A stretch of DNA of 25,732 nucleotides, from NCBI GenBank assembly GCA_014730295.1, contig WJIN01000318.1:1-25732 (forward strand), read 5' to 3'. Origin of the DNA: Promethearchaeota archaeon. Lineage in GTDB: Archaea > Asgardarchaeota > Lokiarchaeia > Sigynarchaeales > SOKP01. Below, in pieces: positions 7,753 through 16,724 of this stretch. The position numbers and the translations under genes were made by a program. Every line of letters starts with the position of its first letter. Within the stretch, counting starts at the first letter, position 1. Under the pieces are notes generated by a model. That model had not been told where the DNA came from, searched no databases, and saw only the letters and a list, made by a program, of their open reading frames with translations.

Positions 7753-8949
7753 ATGCACGAAGACTATAATCAAAAGAAAAAAAGACTCGTGGAATCGCTA
7801 ACAAGCAACAATCTATTAACAGACAAGCGACTTTATAAGGCATTTTTAGAAATTCCTTTAGAAGAGTTCATTCCACAAAATTATCAGGATCCGTTAAAGA
7901 TCTATCAGGATATTCCCAATTTGTTCTATTATCATGATCCGAATAACTACAGAACTATTTCAGCCCCTCATATGATTACTATAATGCTTCAAGGATTAGC
8001 ATTAGAAAGAGATGATGATTTATTGATCTTGGGGGCAAAATCAGGGTATATCGCAGCCTTAGCACATGAATTAGCACCGCAAGGAGAGATTATTATTTTA
8101 GAAGCGAATTCAGAAATTGCCAATCTCACCGAAGAAAATCTGAAAAAATTGGAATTGGATCATAATATTACAGTAATCGTAAAAAATCCATTAGAAGGTA
8201 TGCCGGATCTTACTCCCTGGCAAAAAATCTTGGTAACAGGAGCGATCAAACAGACTAGGATTACCCCCTTATTAAGACAACTGGATAAGAACGAGGGTGT
8301 TATTTATGCTCCAATTGGAGAAGGTTTAGTGCAAACATATACACAAATACTTAGGGTTGATAATAATTTCTATGGGAAAAAGCAACTCCAAGTACGGTTT
8401 ACACCTTTAATGACTCAAGTAGAACTGGACGAACTTGAACTCATTACTGATTTAGAAGAATACGAAGAAGTAGAAGTAGAAATCAATCCGAAAAAAGTAG
8501 ATAAAACCTTAGAAAAAATCAACATAAAATATGAGACTAATGTATTCGATGAGATAAGTTTCGGAGAAAAGGGCGAGGAAAAACCAGTTGGTATTAAAGA
8601 ACGAGATGAGGCAATAGAATTCCTGAAAGACTTGGATGAATGTGCCAGTAAATTCAAGCGTGAAGATGATGTAAATAGTTGCTTCGAGAATGTTGAGGAA
8701 ATGGATGCTGTTATCGAAAGCTTGAAAACTTTCAAAAAAGATATGGGGTTGAAAGTGAAAAAGATTCAAAATATCCTCAATCAAATTAGAAGTTATAATA
8801 TTGTAAGAAAGCAATTTGAATCCCGATCAATTTATGATGCTGAAATCATTGATAAACAAGCGGAAATAATTAACAAACAGATGGCACAAGTGAATGAGTT
8901 AGAAGACATTATCAATGCGGAAATAGAGAGATTAAAAAAAATGGACTAA
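7753..8949 (+). CDS. PCMT-like protein with degenerate SAM loop and coiled-coil C-terminus
   Basis: Residues 1-225 follow protein-L-isoaspartate O-methyltransferase closely in layout: N-terminal helix with FLEIPLEEFIP, TISAPHMI (68-75), a motif I position LGAKSGYIAALA (93-104), and the C-terminal core with YAPIGEG and VRFTPL. The usual GxGxG-type SAM loop is here GAKSG, and the segment after motif III (LVTGAIKQ) lacks the usual run of alanines and prolines. Residues 225-398 are an added acidic, helical tail ending in a long coiled coil (YDAEIIDKQAEIINKQMAQ and on). It may be an active repair methyltransferase or a catalytically dead relative used as a scaffold. Divergent from the rhomboid gene. 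Confidence 0.72.
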   Translation: MHEDYNQKKKRLVESLTSNNLLTDKRLYKAFLEIPLEEFIPQNYQDPLKIYQDIPNLFYYHDPNNYRTISAPHMITIMLQGLALERDDDLLILGAKSGYIAALAHELAPQGEIIILEANSEIANLTEENLKKLELDHNITVIVKNPLEGMPDLTPWQKILVTGAIKQTRITPLLRQLDKNEGVIYAPIGEGLVQTYTQILRVDNNFYGKKQLQVRFTPLMTQVELDELELITDLEEYEEVEVEINPKKVDKTLEKINIKYETNVFDEISFGEKGEEKPVGIKERDEAIEFLKDLDECASKFKREDDVNSCFENVEEMDAVIESLKTFKKDMGLKVKKIQNILNQIRSYNIVRKQFESRSIYDAEIIDKQAEIINKQMAQVNELEDIINAEIERLKKMD

Positions 8950-9016
8950 CTCTCTTTTGTTTCTATAAAAAAATTGTAAAAAGTAATTAATATAATTACT
9001 ATTCAGAATATATTAT

Positions 9017-9535
9017 TCACTTCATTTTATTAAGATATTCAATGATCGCTTTCATAAATGCTGGTAAATCATCGGGAGATCTTGACGTGATAAGATTATC
9101 ATCTATAACCACTGCCTCATCTTTAAATAATACTCCAGCATTAACCATATCATCTTTTATTGCGAAATAACTAGTTGCGGCTTTCCCCTCAAGGATACGT
9201 GCAGATATCAAAACCCATCCCGCGTGACATATCGCAGCAATCAATTTTTTGCTCTCATTAATAGATTTGACAAAATTTAATACACTATCATAGCGCCTTA
9301 GATGATCGGGGTTGCTTGCTCCACCCGGTAGTACTAACCCTATATATTCATCAGGTTTTGCATTATCTATCGCCAAATCAGGCTTTATTGGATATCCGTG
9401 TTTACCCTTTATTGTATCTTCTGAAAGTCCGATCAGATCTACTTCATATCCCGCTTCTATTAATCGAATACGCGGATAATGAAGTTCTAAATCTTCATAT
9501 CCATTCGTCGCAATCATAGCGAATTTTTTCGCCAT
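9017..9535 (-). CDS. DJ-1/PfpI family protein
   Basis: A single-domain glutamine-amidotransferase-like protein of about 172 residues. The nucleophile elbow AICHAGWVL carries the conserved Cys-His pair, and the acidic residue near the N-terminus is in GYEDLE; both are typical of PfpI-type members, described as proteases, deglycases or chaperones. The loop LVLPGGASNPDHLR is characteristic. The start is decided by the ribosome site: AAGGTGA precedes the ATG at 9535 by five bases, whereas the GTG at 9544 lies inside that site. Biochemical activity in this family is disputed, so I do not assign one. Confidence 0.9.
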   Translation of the reverse strand: MAKKFAMIATNGYEDLELHYPRIRLIEAGYEVDLIGLSEDTIKGKHGYPIKPDLAIDNAKPDEYIGLVLPGGASNPDHLRRYDSVLNFVKSINESKKLIAAICHAGWVLISARILEGKAATSYFAIKDDMVNAGVLFKDEAVVIDDNLITSRSPDDLPAFMKAIIEYLNKMK

Positions 9536-9572
9536 TAAAATCACCTTTCTTGATAATTTTTTAGTCTAATTC

Positions 9573-9582
9573 CTTTATATTC
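9573..9582 (-). promoter_or_regulatory. TATA-like box of the DJ-1/PfpI gene
   Basis: On the minus strand the sequence AATATAAAGG lies about 40 bases upstream of the ATG at 9535 and would place transcription start shortly before the AAGGTGA ribosome site. The rest of the gap 9536-9748 shows no gene. Confidence 0.35.
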
Positions 9583-9748
9583 CCTTTAAATTGCTTTAAA
9601 TATTAGAATTTGGATTATAAATTATTTATAGAATAATTCTGTTTTCCCCTTAAAGCCTCTGATACTATTAAACTAAGAATAAATTGTTCTCAAAAATTAT
9701 TTAATTTTTAGAATATTTTAAGAACTAAAGAAGCGTGAAGTGTTTACT

Positions 9749-10993
9749 ATGCCGAAATTGATACCTTTTCGGAATTTCCATTACAAAGAAGGAAAAAATA
9801 ACCCAGAAAGACTAGAGGAACTTGTCGCCCCTCCGTATGATGTGATCTCGAAAAAGGAAGAGAACCATCTTAAGAAAAAAGATCAGAACAATATTTGTCA
9901 TATCATTCTTCCTGATTCATATGAAAAGGCGGGTAAAAAACTAAATAAAATGATTCAAGACGAGATATTGGTCTGTGGGGAAGATAGATGTATTTGTATC
10001 TACGGTATTGAGTATAAAAAGCCCGGATCCGAAAAGTTAATTAGTCGCTATGGATTTGTCGGATTATTACGATTAGTCGAAATTTTTCCTGCACATGACG
10101 GGGTTATTCCGCATGAGATGACGTTCAAAAAATACACCCGGGATAGATTGAATCTGATCAGAGAAACTGATGCTAATTTTTCTCCAATATTTACGATTTA
10201 TAACGGAAACGGTTCCGCAGATAAAATCATTCAGAAATATATCAAGCATAAGCCTAATTTAGTTACTGTCGACAGAGATGGATTTACCCATAAAATTTGG
10301 GATGTGTGGAAACCAGAAGATATTGAAAAAATACAAGAAATAGTGAAGAACAATTCGATCATAATTGCAGATGGGCATCACCGCTATATTACAAGCCTTC
10401 GACATAGCCGACATGGGGGATGCAAGTATATCATGAGCCTTTTTATTGATTTTAACGATCCGGGACTCATAATTTATACAAGCCATCGTCGGGTTCATAA
10501 TATAAAAGTTAAAAATACGAAACAACTCCAAAAAAAGCTTGCTAAGTATTTTGAAGTTAGTTTGGTGGAATCCATGGATAAATTAAAAGAACTATTGGAA
10601 ATAAATAAGGATCACAATGTTTTTGGATGTTATTATCAAAATGAAAATATCTTTATTAAACTTAAAGATGATGTGAAACCAGAACAAATTATATCTGGTC
10701 AACATTCAAACGAATGGAAAAATTTGGATTTACCTATCCTTCATAATATTTTGTTTGAAAAATGCCTAAAAATTACGCAAGATGACGTCGATTTTATAAA
10801 GGATATGGACCAAGGAATTGAACAAGTTAAACAAGGGAAGATCGATGCGCTTTTCATTGTAAACCCAACCACACTGGAACAGGTCCACAGAATTACAAAA
10901 TTAGGAGAAATTATGCCTCAAAAAAGTACCTATTTTTACCCAAAACCATTAAGTGGGCTTATTGTCCATAAGCATACGGACAAAATAGAATAG
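9749..10993 (+). CDS. DUF1015 family protein
   Basis: A full-length member of the DUF1015 family, whose cellular role I cannot assign. Recognisable conserved blocks, in order: VAPPYDVIS near residue 30, RYGFVGLLRLVE, VIPHEMT, TRDRLNLIRETDANFSPIF, IIADGHHRYITSL near residue 215, DPGLIIYTSHRRV, and the C-terminal MPQKSTYFYPKPLSGLIVH. The DGHHR signature resembles that of ParB/sulfiredoxin-fold nucleotide-using enzymes such as archaeal free serine kinase; this is a similarity of motif only. I choose the ATG at 9749 over the GTG at 9740: the motif GTGA ends 11 bases before the ATG but only 2 bases before the GTG. It converges with the next, minus-strand gene. Confidence 0.88.
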   Translation: MPKLIPFRNFHYKEGKNNPERLEELVAPPYDVISKKEENHLKKKDQNNICHIILPDSYEKAGKKLNKMIQDEILVCGEDRCICIYGIEYKKPGSEKLISRYGFVGLLRLVEIFPAHDGVIPHEMTFKKYTRDRLNLIRETDANFSPIFTIYNGNGSADKIIQKYIKHKPNLVTVDRDGFTHKIWDVWKPEDIEKIQEIVKNNSIIIADGHHRYITSLRHSRHGGCKYIMSLFIDFNDPGLIIYTSHRRVHNIKVKNTKQLQKKLAKYFEVSLVESMDKLKELLEINKDHNVFGCYYQNENIFIKLKDDVKPEQIISGQHSNEWKNLDLPILHNILFEKCLKITQDDVDFIKDMDQGIEQVKQGKIDALFIVNPTTLEQVHRITKLGEIMPQKSTYFYPKPLSGLIVHKHTDKIE

Positions 10994-11050
10994 AGGGATT
11001 ATATAATTATAAATAAGTTAAAAAAATAGAAGAAATAAATTTAAAAAATA

Positions 11051-13153
11051 TTATTTAGCATACTTTTCTTGAAAATCTTTCAGCTGTGTTATAATTTCAT
11101 CGCGTTCTGAACCCACAATCATCTTGCCTGCTTTTGCCTTCATATCTCGTGCAAATCTCATAAATTGATGTAAGGCTGGGCCTGGTGGAAAGTCATCTCG
11201 TGCATCTTCAATAATTTCACCTAAATCTTTGCAACTTAACCCCCGATCAATTTTTTTGTATATTTCCATGAAGAAGTCGTGATATTGCCCTTTTTTATGA
11301 AGTCCAACTTCGGATACTTTAGTCTCTAAAGGTTGTGGCCCGCCTTCTCCTGAAGTAGTAGAGCCAGCACCCCTTCCTTTTACAACGACTTGGGGTTCTG
11401 TCCGAGGATAATCGCCAGAGCCCGCACATGTATATCTTATTGAGACTGCTTCTTGAGCTGAAATTTCCCTTATTTGTATTATTAGCTCTGAGTCTCCTCC
11501 TTGTTGAATTACTTCATAATCTAAATCTTTCGGAGTGAAATCCGTTAAGGTGAACCCCTCGGGTATTTGATCTCTTACCACAATATTTTCCAATTCCACG
11601 TTACCTTTGTTTTGTATGCGTACGCTAATATCAAATTCTCCTTCATTTATTCCAGGTCTTATACTTTTTAATGTTTTTAATTTTCTTTTCACATACTTAA
11701 TCTTTATTTCAGGTTCTGTTTCTGGTGACTTAACGTAATGATCTCCCTTTTTAGCGCTGTTTATTCTGATTTCTATTGGTGTGGGGTACTTTACTTCTGG
11801 TTTTGGATTCTTTGCGCGCATCGGGTATTTATATTTAAGTATATTGTTAGGGACAAAATAGTTTGCTAAATCCTTTAATTTAATTGAAATTTGATGTGCC
11901 GAGTCTGGATTTTGGTCGTCTGGGGTAATATCAAGGCTCTCAATGAACTCTTCTCTTTCATGGATTTCAATTTCCCCATCCGCACCCTCCAAGAGTAATT
12001 TAAGGTTCTTCTCTTCGGGGGGAATAAAATCTTTTGGAATTGAATCACTTATTATTAGTGCATCTATGTGTGAGGTTCCAGAATTGGTGATTGTATTTTC
12101 AATTTGCATGTCTGTGTTTGCATACGCATCGACTTCTGGAGGAAGTATCGCCTTTTCAATTTCAGCTCGTAATACTGGATAATAGGTTGCTTCTTTGTTA
12201 ATTTCTCCAATAATTCTCGTGACCACTTCAAATAAAGTTGTGAATTCCACCGAGGATTCCAATTGAGGAACATTTTCTGATTCTACTTGAAAATCGAAAT
12301 CCCAAGAATCATCTGGCTCTAATTTAATGTCTGGTGTTTCGGAGACAATAGTTTCAGCACCTGTTGCAATATTATGGGAAACATCGACCTTTTCAAGCCT
12401 TACTTTAAATTCCGATTCGTTAATGAATTCCACATTACAGTCCCATGTTCCAGGAGAGGCGCCCTCATCTGTACTTACTCCACTAAGAGAATCCGTTAAA
12501 CCACGGATTTCTGGATCAATCATTGCTATTTTCGCGTCATTTGCTAAATATGTAATTTTTGTGGCACCTAATGATTGCATTTCGCTATTATTAATCATAG
12601 AATCAAACATTACTTCCACAGTGGCTGTTTCTTTGGGGGGAATTGCGTCTATTGCCCAATTTAATACTTTCTTCCCCCCCTCATCAACTATTTCCGCATT
12701 TCCGTAATTTGGAGTGGGGATTTCGAGGTTCTGTAAGGATGGAAGCATTATACGGGATACATTTATCTCTACAATGGGAACATCTAATGTATTCGTGAGA
12801 TTTATAGTTAGTTTGCATGGATTACTTTGGTTATAAATAAATGTATTATTGACGATATTTGAAATATTCCGATTGGTATCAAAGATCTCTTCCAATGTAA
12901 GAATTGGCTTATCCATTTCTTTCAATTGGTAGTCTTTTTTAAATTCTTGGTCGGGATTTAATTGTCCCACTTCAATAGCTTTCTCAAGATCAATATTCAC
13001 TGTCTCTCTCAAGTTTAACTCCAAATTCCATAATCGTGAACGAGTAGAAGGATTTTTAACCATCAGAGTTCCAGAACCAGAGATCTCCTTGATTTTTTGA
13101 TTGTCATCTAAAAGGGTATTTTCCTTATCAGTTATGTCTATCAAAATTAGCAT
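11051..13153 (-). CDS. large cytoplasmic beta-repeat (DUF11/CARDB-like) protein, function unknown
   Basis: A 700-residue protein without signal peptide, membrane segment or cysteine motif. It has at least three immunoglobulin-like beta units: about 110-190 (NLTNTLDVPIVEINVSRIMLP), 340-400 (IENTITNSGTSHIDALIISD) and 510-592 (IQNKGNVELENIVVRDQIP). The pattern N-x-G, v-v-x-D-x-(I/L)P, then a closing strand is that of DUF11/CARDB domains, which are normally extracellular. A glycine/serine linker (GAGSTTSGEGG, about 595-605) leads to a helical C-terminus of about 80 residues (YHDFFMEIYKKIDRGLS onward). The last gene of its transcript: the minus strand has T-rich sequence just past the stop. AAGGT about 10 bases before the ATG may be a ribosome site. 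I do not recognise the family. Confidence 0.6.
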   Translation of the reverse strand: MLILIDITDKENTLLDDNQKIKEISGSGTLMVKNPSTRSRLWNLELNLRETVNIDLEKAIEVGQLNPDQEFKKDYQLKEMDKPILTLEEIFDTNRNISNIVNNTFIYNQSNPCKLTINLTNTLDVPIVEINVSRIMLPSLQNLEIPTPNYGNAEIVDEGGKKVLNWAIDAIPPKETATVEVMFDSMINNSEMQSLGATKITYLANDAKIAMIDPEIRGLTDSLSGVSTDEGASPGTWDCNVEFINESEFKVRLEKVDVSHNIATGAETIVSETPDIKLEPDDSWDFDFQVESENVPQLESSVEFTTLFEVVTRIIGEINKEATYYPVLRAEIEKAILPPEVDAYANTDMQIENTITNSGTSHIDALIISDSIPKDFIPPEEKNLKLLLEGADGEIEIHEREEFIESLDITPDDQNPDSAHQISIKLKDLANYFVPNNILKYKYPMRAKNPKPEVKYPTPIEIRINSAKKGDHYVKSPETEPEIKIKYVKRKLKTLKSIRPGINEGEFDISVRIQNKGNVELENIVVRDQIPEGFTLTDFTPKDLDYEVIQQGGDSELIIQIREISAQEAVSIRYTCAGSGDYPRTEPQVVVKGRGAGSTTSGEGGPQPLETKVSEVGLHKKGQYHDFFMEIYKKIDRGLSCKDLGEIIEDARDDFPPGPALHQFMRFARDMKAKAGKMIVGSERDEIITQLKDFQEKYAK

Positions 13154-13384
13154 TTTCGAACGTACCTTTGTAGTTTTTTTAATAAGATGTTTTTTGTATA
13201 ATTAATAAAAAAATAAAGTGTGTAAATTTAAAATTTTGGTAAAAATCAAATATAAAGCATTAGTATTCTTTATTTTTAATACAGAATTAGATGCGATTGG
13301 GTCTTTTTTATTACACAAAGTATCCATAAATTGAACTTTTTACATACAAATCTCAATTAATAAAGCATAACTTTTGCACTGCTA

Positions 13385-14212
13385 ATGAAAAAACTAGATT
13401 TATTAAAGTTAGTCAAAGAGTATAATGTACTTATGAAATGCTCTATAAGTGGACCAGATTGCACAGACCACACTATATGTGAAGGAGATTGTTGTGGAAT
13501 ACAAATTGATGTCCCTAAGGTATTAGCCGAGGAATATATTAAACGAGGATATGCTACACAAGATGATTTTATTCGGTCTAACATTTTTTCTTTCAAACTA
13601 CGATTTGATGATAAAAAAGCAAAATGCTTTTTGTTTGATCCAGAGATAAATGGGTGCTCTATTCATCATTCGGGGATAAAACCCCCTCAATGTTGGATAT
13701 ACCCAACTAAATTTTGCAATAGAAGTGAAAATATTAGCTGCAAAATCACAGACGGATGGAAAATTACTAATTTTAAGAAAACAAGGAGGGCAAAGGAATT
13801 GCTAAAACGATATAATTCATTTTGTCTAAATGAAGCCGAGCAAGAAATTCAGATGATAGACAAGCGGATTGGAAATTCCCTTCAATCATCCAAATATCGT
13901 TGTAACATTATAGCAGAGTTAAAAGGATTTAAACCCTCCGAGCTGGGCGGATTTCAAGATGGTTGGGATCAAATTTCCCCATTACCCGCTGAAGGTTTTT
14001 CTCTGCAACTTAAGAAGTTTTGCCAAAAAAATCCTAACCAGTGTGAGTATATGCCTGAAAATTATTTCGAATGCCCATATATTTGCAAAGATATCGCAAA
14101 TTCATTGATATGCTTTTTTAGAACTCATATTTATCAGCTTATAAAAAAGAGAGGAATCGATCCGAATGGAATGTATCCATTTCATCACCTTTTCGAATTT
14201 TTTGACCAATAA
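13385..14212 (+). CDS. cysteine-rich YkgJ-like metal/Fe-S-binding protein
   Basis: A 275-residue cytoplasmic protein with two cysteine-rich parts. The N-terminal half follows the YkgJ zinc/iron-chelating pattern: C19, C26, C32, then the pair C36-C37 in CEGDCCGIQI, followed by CFLFD (C81), GCSIH (C91) and PPQCWIYP (C103). A second group lies toward the C-terminus (FCQKNPNQCEYMP and FECPYICKDIANSLIC). The cysteines probably bind a metal or Fe-S cluster; no catalytic motif is seen. It is divergent from the beta-repeat protein gene, with a 231-base AT-rich gap (13154-13384) in which I see no gene and no strong promoter. Confidence 0.7.
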   Translation: MKKLDLLKLVKEYNVLMKCSISGPDCTDHTICEGDCCGIQIDVPKVLAEEYIKRGYATQDDFIRSNIFSFKLRFDDKKAKCFLFDPEINGCSIHHSGIKPPQCWIYPTKFCNRSENISCKITDGWKITNFKKTRRAKELLKRYNSFCLNEAEQEIQMIDKRIGNSLQSSKYRCNIIAELKGFKPSELGGFQDGWDQISPLPAEGFSLQLKKFCQKNPNQCEYMPENYFECPYICKDIANSLICFFRTHIYQLIKKRGIDPNGMYPFHHLFEFFDQ

Positions 14213-14299
14213 CTATGATGAATGAGACAAGATAGTTTTTTGTCGGTTGGAAAAAAGGAGAAACTCCAAGATTTCTCATTAATAAACCGCTATATCTTC

Positions 14300-14363
14300 C
14301 GTGTATTACAAATCCTTAAGAAATATATAGATGATTATGTAAATAGTATTTATATAATACACG
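14300..14363. promoter_or_regulatory. TATA box and flanking inverted repeat upstream of the nuclease-like gene
   Basis: TTTATATA at 14349-14356 lies about 46-53 bases before the ATG at 14402, and would give a short leader. A perfect 9-base inverted repeat, CGTGTATTA (14300-14308) and TAATACACG (14355-14363), has its right arm overlapping the end of that TATA box, so a bound protein could block or aid initiation. The gap 14213-14389 holds no other gene. Confidence 0.4.
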
Positions 14364-14401
14364 ATAATAGCAAATCAAACTAAATATTTGTGAAAAATTT
14401 A

Positions 14402-14770
14402 ATGTCTCTCATCGACAGAAATTTATATGAATTAACAAAGGTTGTTTTCTCGCGAAGATATAAGTTTATCGAAAAACCAGAAGAGCTGAAGGGAGAGAGT
14501 GGGAAAAAGTGGGATTTTGATGCGATTATTGAAAATGAACATTCAGAAAAGTTTGGGGTATTTATTAGGGATTGGAAAAGAGAGATATCGATTACGCAAT
14601 TAAGACAATTACATAAAGCATGTACAGATATTCGAGAAATCGCTGGGGGTATAATGATATGTAATATAACGACTGATTTCTCAAAAGATTATAGTGAACA
14701 GTTTGGAATACAATTATTAAGTAGGGGACACTTGATTTCAAAACTTAGAAACCAGAATTTTAATTATTAA
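14402..14770 (+). CDS. small Mrr-like PD-(D/E)XK nuclease-fold protein
   Basis: About 122 residues from the ATG at 14402 (126 from the GTG at 14390). The pattern matches the Mrr/restriction endonuclease-like fold: an acidic residue at the end of a strand (WDFDAIIENE), followed after about 15 residues by FIRDWKR, giving a D...D-x-K catalytic set, then a helix with Q and K, and the typical strand-helix GGIMICNITTDFSKDYSEQFGIQLLSRGHL, which parallels the Mrr segment before its final helix. It lacks any extra DNA-recognition domain and has no methyltransferase partner nearby, so it may be a repair or housekeeping nuclease, or an orphan. The family call is by motif and fold pattern only. Confidence 0.6.
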   Translation: MSLIDRNLYELTKVVFSRRYKFIEKPEELKGESGKKWDFDAIIENEHSEKFGVFIRDWKREISITQLRQLHKACTDIREIAGGIMICNITTDFSKDYSEQFGIQLLSRGHLISKLRNQNFNY

Positions 14771-14907
14771 TTAATTCTTCTTTTCCCTTTTTTTCAATTG
14801 TGCAAATTTTTCAATCAAAAACTCCAAAAGCTCTATAAGGATAAAATACTCATGAGGAAATACTCATTTTCTTTAATTAAATCCCTTATTTTTCAAAAGT
14901 TAAAAAA

Positions 14908-14915
14908 TTTTATAT
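14908..14915 (+). promoter_or_regulatory. TATA-like box upstream of the membrane NUDIX gene
   Basis: TTTATATT lies 46 bases before the ATG at 14961 and would place transcription start about 20-25 bases before it. The rest of the 14771-14960 gap is T-rich near the previous stop (possible terminator) and has no gene. Confidence 0.4.
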
Positions 14916-14960
14916 TCCAATACAGCATTAAGTAGTTCATAAAAGTAAGAGTTAATAACG

Positions 14961-16664
14961 ATGGAAAAAAACATAGATTTCTTTTATAATGAAGAGTTTT
15001 GGTTTATCTCGGCATTCATAAATAGTAATAAGTGTGATCGGGATGAGATAGCTAAACGAATCGAAAAGATTGTTAAAGAAAGAGTCTCAAAAATCTCGGA
15101 AAAAGATGCTTATCTTACACAATTAGCAAAAAATTTAGTTGATATGGCGCAGAACATTTCTATTGTCTGTAATTGGGTCGATTATATCTCTATATTTCCT
15201 TATTATAAGGAAAATACCGATAAATTTTATGATGTATTAGGCTATTTTGAATTTCAAATTGAATATTATAAGAATAATCCAGAAAAAAAGAAAACGATTA
15301 AACCGCTACTTATACAACAAATACCCCATATAATATTGAGAGAGTTAAAAGATAAAGCACAATTTATGACCGAAGAAGTTTTAATTGATTTAGAAAGCCC
15401 AATTTATATCTTTGCAACATCCGATAAGACAGATCCACCAAATATTAAATGGGACGAAGAAGCTATAGAAACCTATAAAAAGGATCTTTCTTATTGGACA
15501 GTACTTTATTCCGGTCAGTGGGAAGATTATTCTCCCAGCTTATATGAAAATCGTATACAAAATAATTTGTCAAATCGACTCTCCGAGTTGCATTTTATAA
15601 ATAGAAATAATGGATTCGTATATATGGCAGAAGATAATTACAAAAACTTTTTTGAGCCATATATGAAGCCATATGTCGTCACACCTGCAGCTCAAATTAG
15701 AACGATCATTTTTTGTCTGAGAGAAATAAATGGTTCCTTGGATATCTTATTTTTAAACACCTATTCCGAAGGTAGGATAGATACGGAAAAATTAGAAGAG
15801 AAGATCAATAATCTGCGCTTCTTAAGAGGGATCCTTCAGAATGCCTTAAGTATAATTTATAATGAATTAGATTATAACCGAAGACAGCATTATACCAGCG
15901 TGCTAACCCATCTAATCGATAAATTTGAGTTGGATAATATAAAGGGGAGGATGAATCAAAAGTTTGATCTTTTATACAATACGATGAATGAAATCCATCA
16001 AAAACGAGTACAAGAGGATCAGGAAGAAACGGAAAAAGCATTGAACATATTAAACTTTCTATTAGGAGCTGGAATACTCGCAGATTTAGTGGAACTTGCA
16101 ATGATTGCTTTAAGCCTAAATGCCGAGGATTTCCAAGCCATCCTTTTAAATAGCGTGGTTGCTATTATAATTAGTTCTATTCTAATAATGGCGGTCATAT
16201 ATTATATGTTTGTGAAATTTAAAGTGAAACGGGGGGCTATTAAAAATACTGTGGACGCGGTTATATTAAATGAAGAGGGGGATAAAATAGTTCTGGTAAA
16301 GCGTCGTTTCCCTCCTTTTCAAAATCATTACGCATTACCTGGAGGATATATCCAGAAAAAAGAATCCCTTGAACATGCGGTTAAACGAGAAGTAAAAGAG
16401 GAAACAAATCTAGATGTCTCGATCATCAAGAAGATTGGATATTATGATGATCCTAACAGAGATCCGAGAGGGAAAGTGCATTCAACAGCCTATTTATGCA
16501 AAATAAAAGATGGCGATTATCAACTCAAAGGAAAAACGGATGCATTATCAGCAGAATTTATTCCAACAGAAGAATTAGAAAAAATTCCGTTAGCATTTGA
16601 CCATAGAGAAATATTAAAAGATGCGGATCTGATTGAAAAAGATTCTATTTTTGATATTTTCTAA
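14961..16664 (+). CDS. membrane protein with a C-terminal NUDIX hydrolase domain
   Basis: A 567-residue protein in three parts. Residues 1-355 are soluble, mostly helical, without a recognised motif, ending in a long helical stretch before the membrane. Two transmembrane helices follow (about 360-386 and 396-420), then VKFKVKR. Residues 425-567 are a NUDIX domain: VLVKRRFPPFQNHYALPGG leads into the box G(462)-x5-E-x7-REVKEETNL, in which the usual final glycine is N. The ALPGGY lead-in and the size resemble ADP-ribose or nucleotide-sugar pyrophosphatases, so the product should cleave a nucleoside diphosphate linked to another group, on the cytoplasmic side if both ends are cytoplasmic. The substrate is unknown. 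This arrangement is unusual; the large N-terminal part might sense or gate the membrane. Confidence 0.8.
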   Translation: MEKNIDFFYNEEFWFISAFINSNKCDRDEIAKRIEKIVKERVSKISEKDAYLTQLAKNLVDMAQNISIVCNWVDYISIFPYYKENTDKFYDVLGYFEFQIEYYKNNPEKKKTIKPLLIQQIPHIILRELKDKAQFMTEEVLIDLESPIYIFATSDKTDPPNIKWDEEAIETYKKDLSYWTVLYSGQWEDYSPSLYENRIQNNLSNRLSELHFINRNNGFVYMAEDNYKNFFEPYMKPYVVTPAAQIRTIIFCLREINGSLDILFLNTYSEGRIDTEKLEEKINNLRFLRGILQNALSIIYNELDYNRRQHYTSVLTHLIDKFELDNIKGRMNQKFDLLYNTMNEIHQKRVQEDQEETEKALNILNFLLGAGILADLVELAMIALSLNAEDFQAILLNSVVAIIISSILIMAVIYYMFVKFKVKRGAIKNTVDAVILNEEGDKIVLVKRRFPPFQNHYALPGGYIQKKESLEHAVKREVKEETNLDVSIIKKIGYYDDPNRDPRGKVHSTAYLCKIKDGDYQLKGKTDALSAEFIPTEELEKIPLAFDHREILKDADLIEKDSIFDIF

Positions 16665-16724
16665 AATTATATTTTCTTTTTTTAGGAGGATAATTACTCT
16701 CTAATAAATAAGAATAATTATTTT

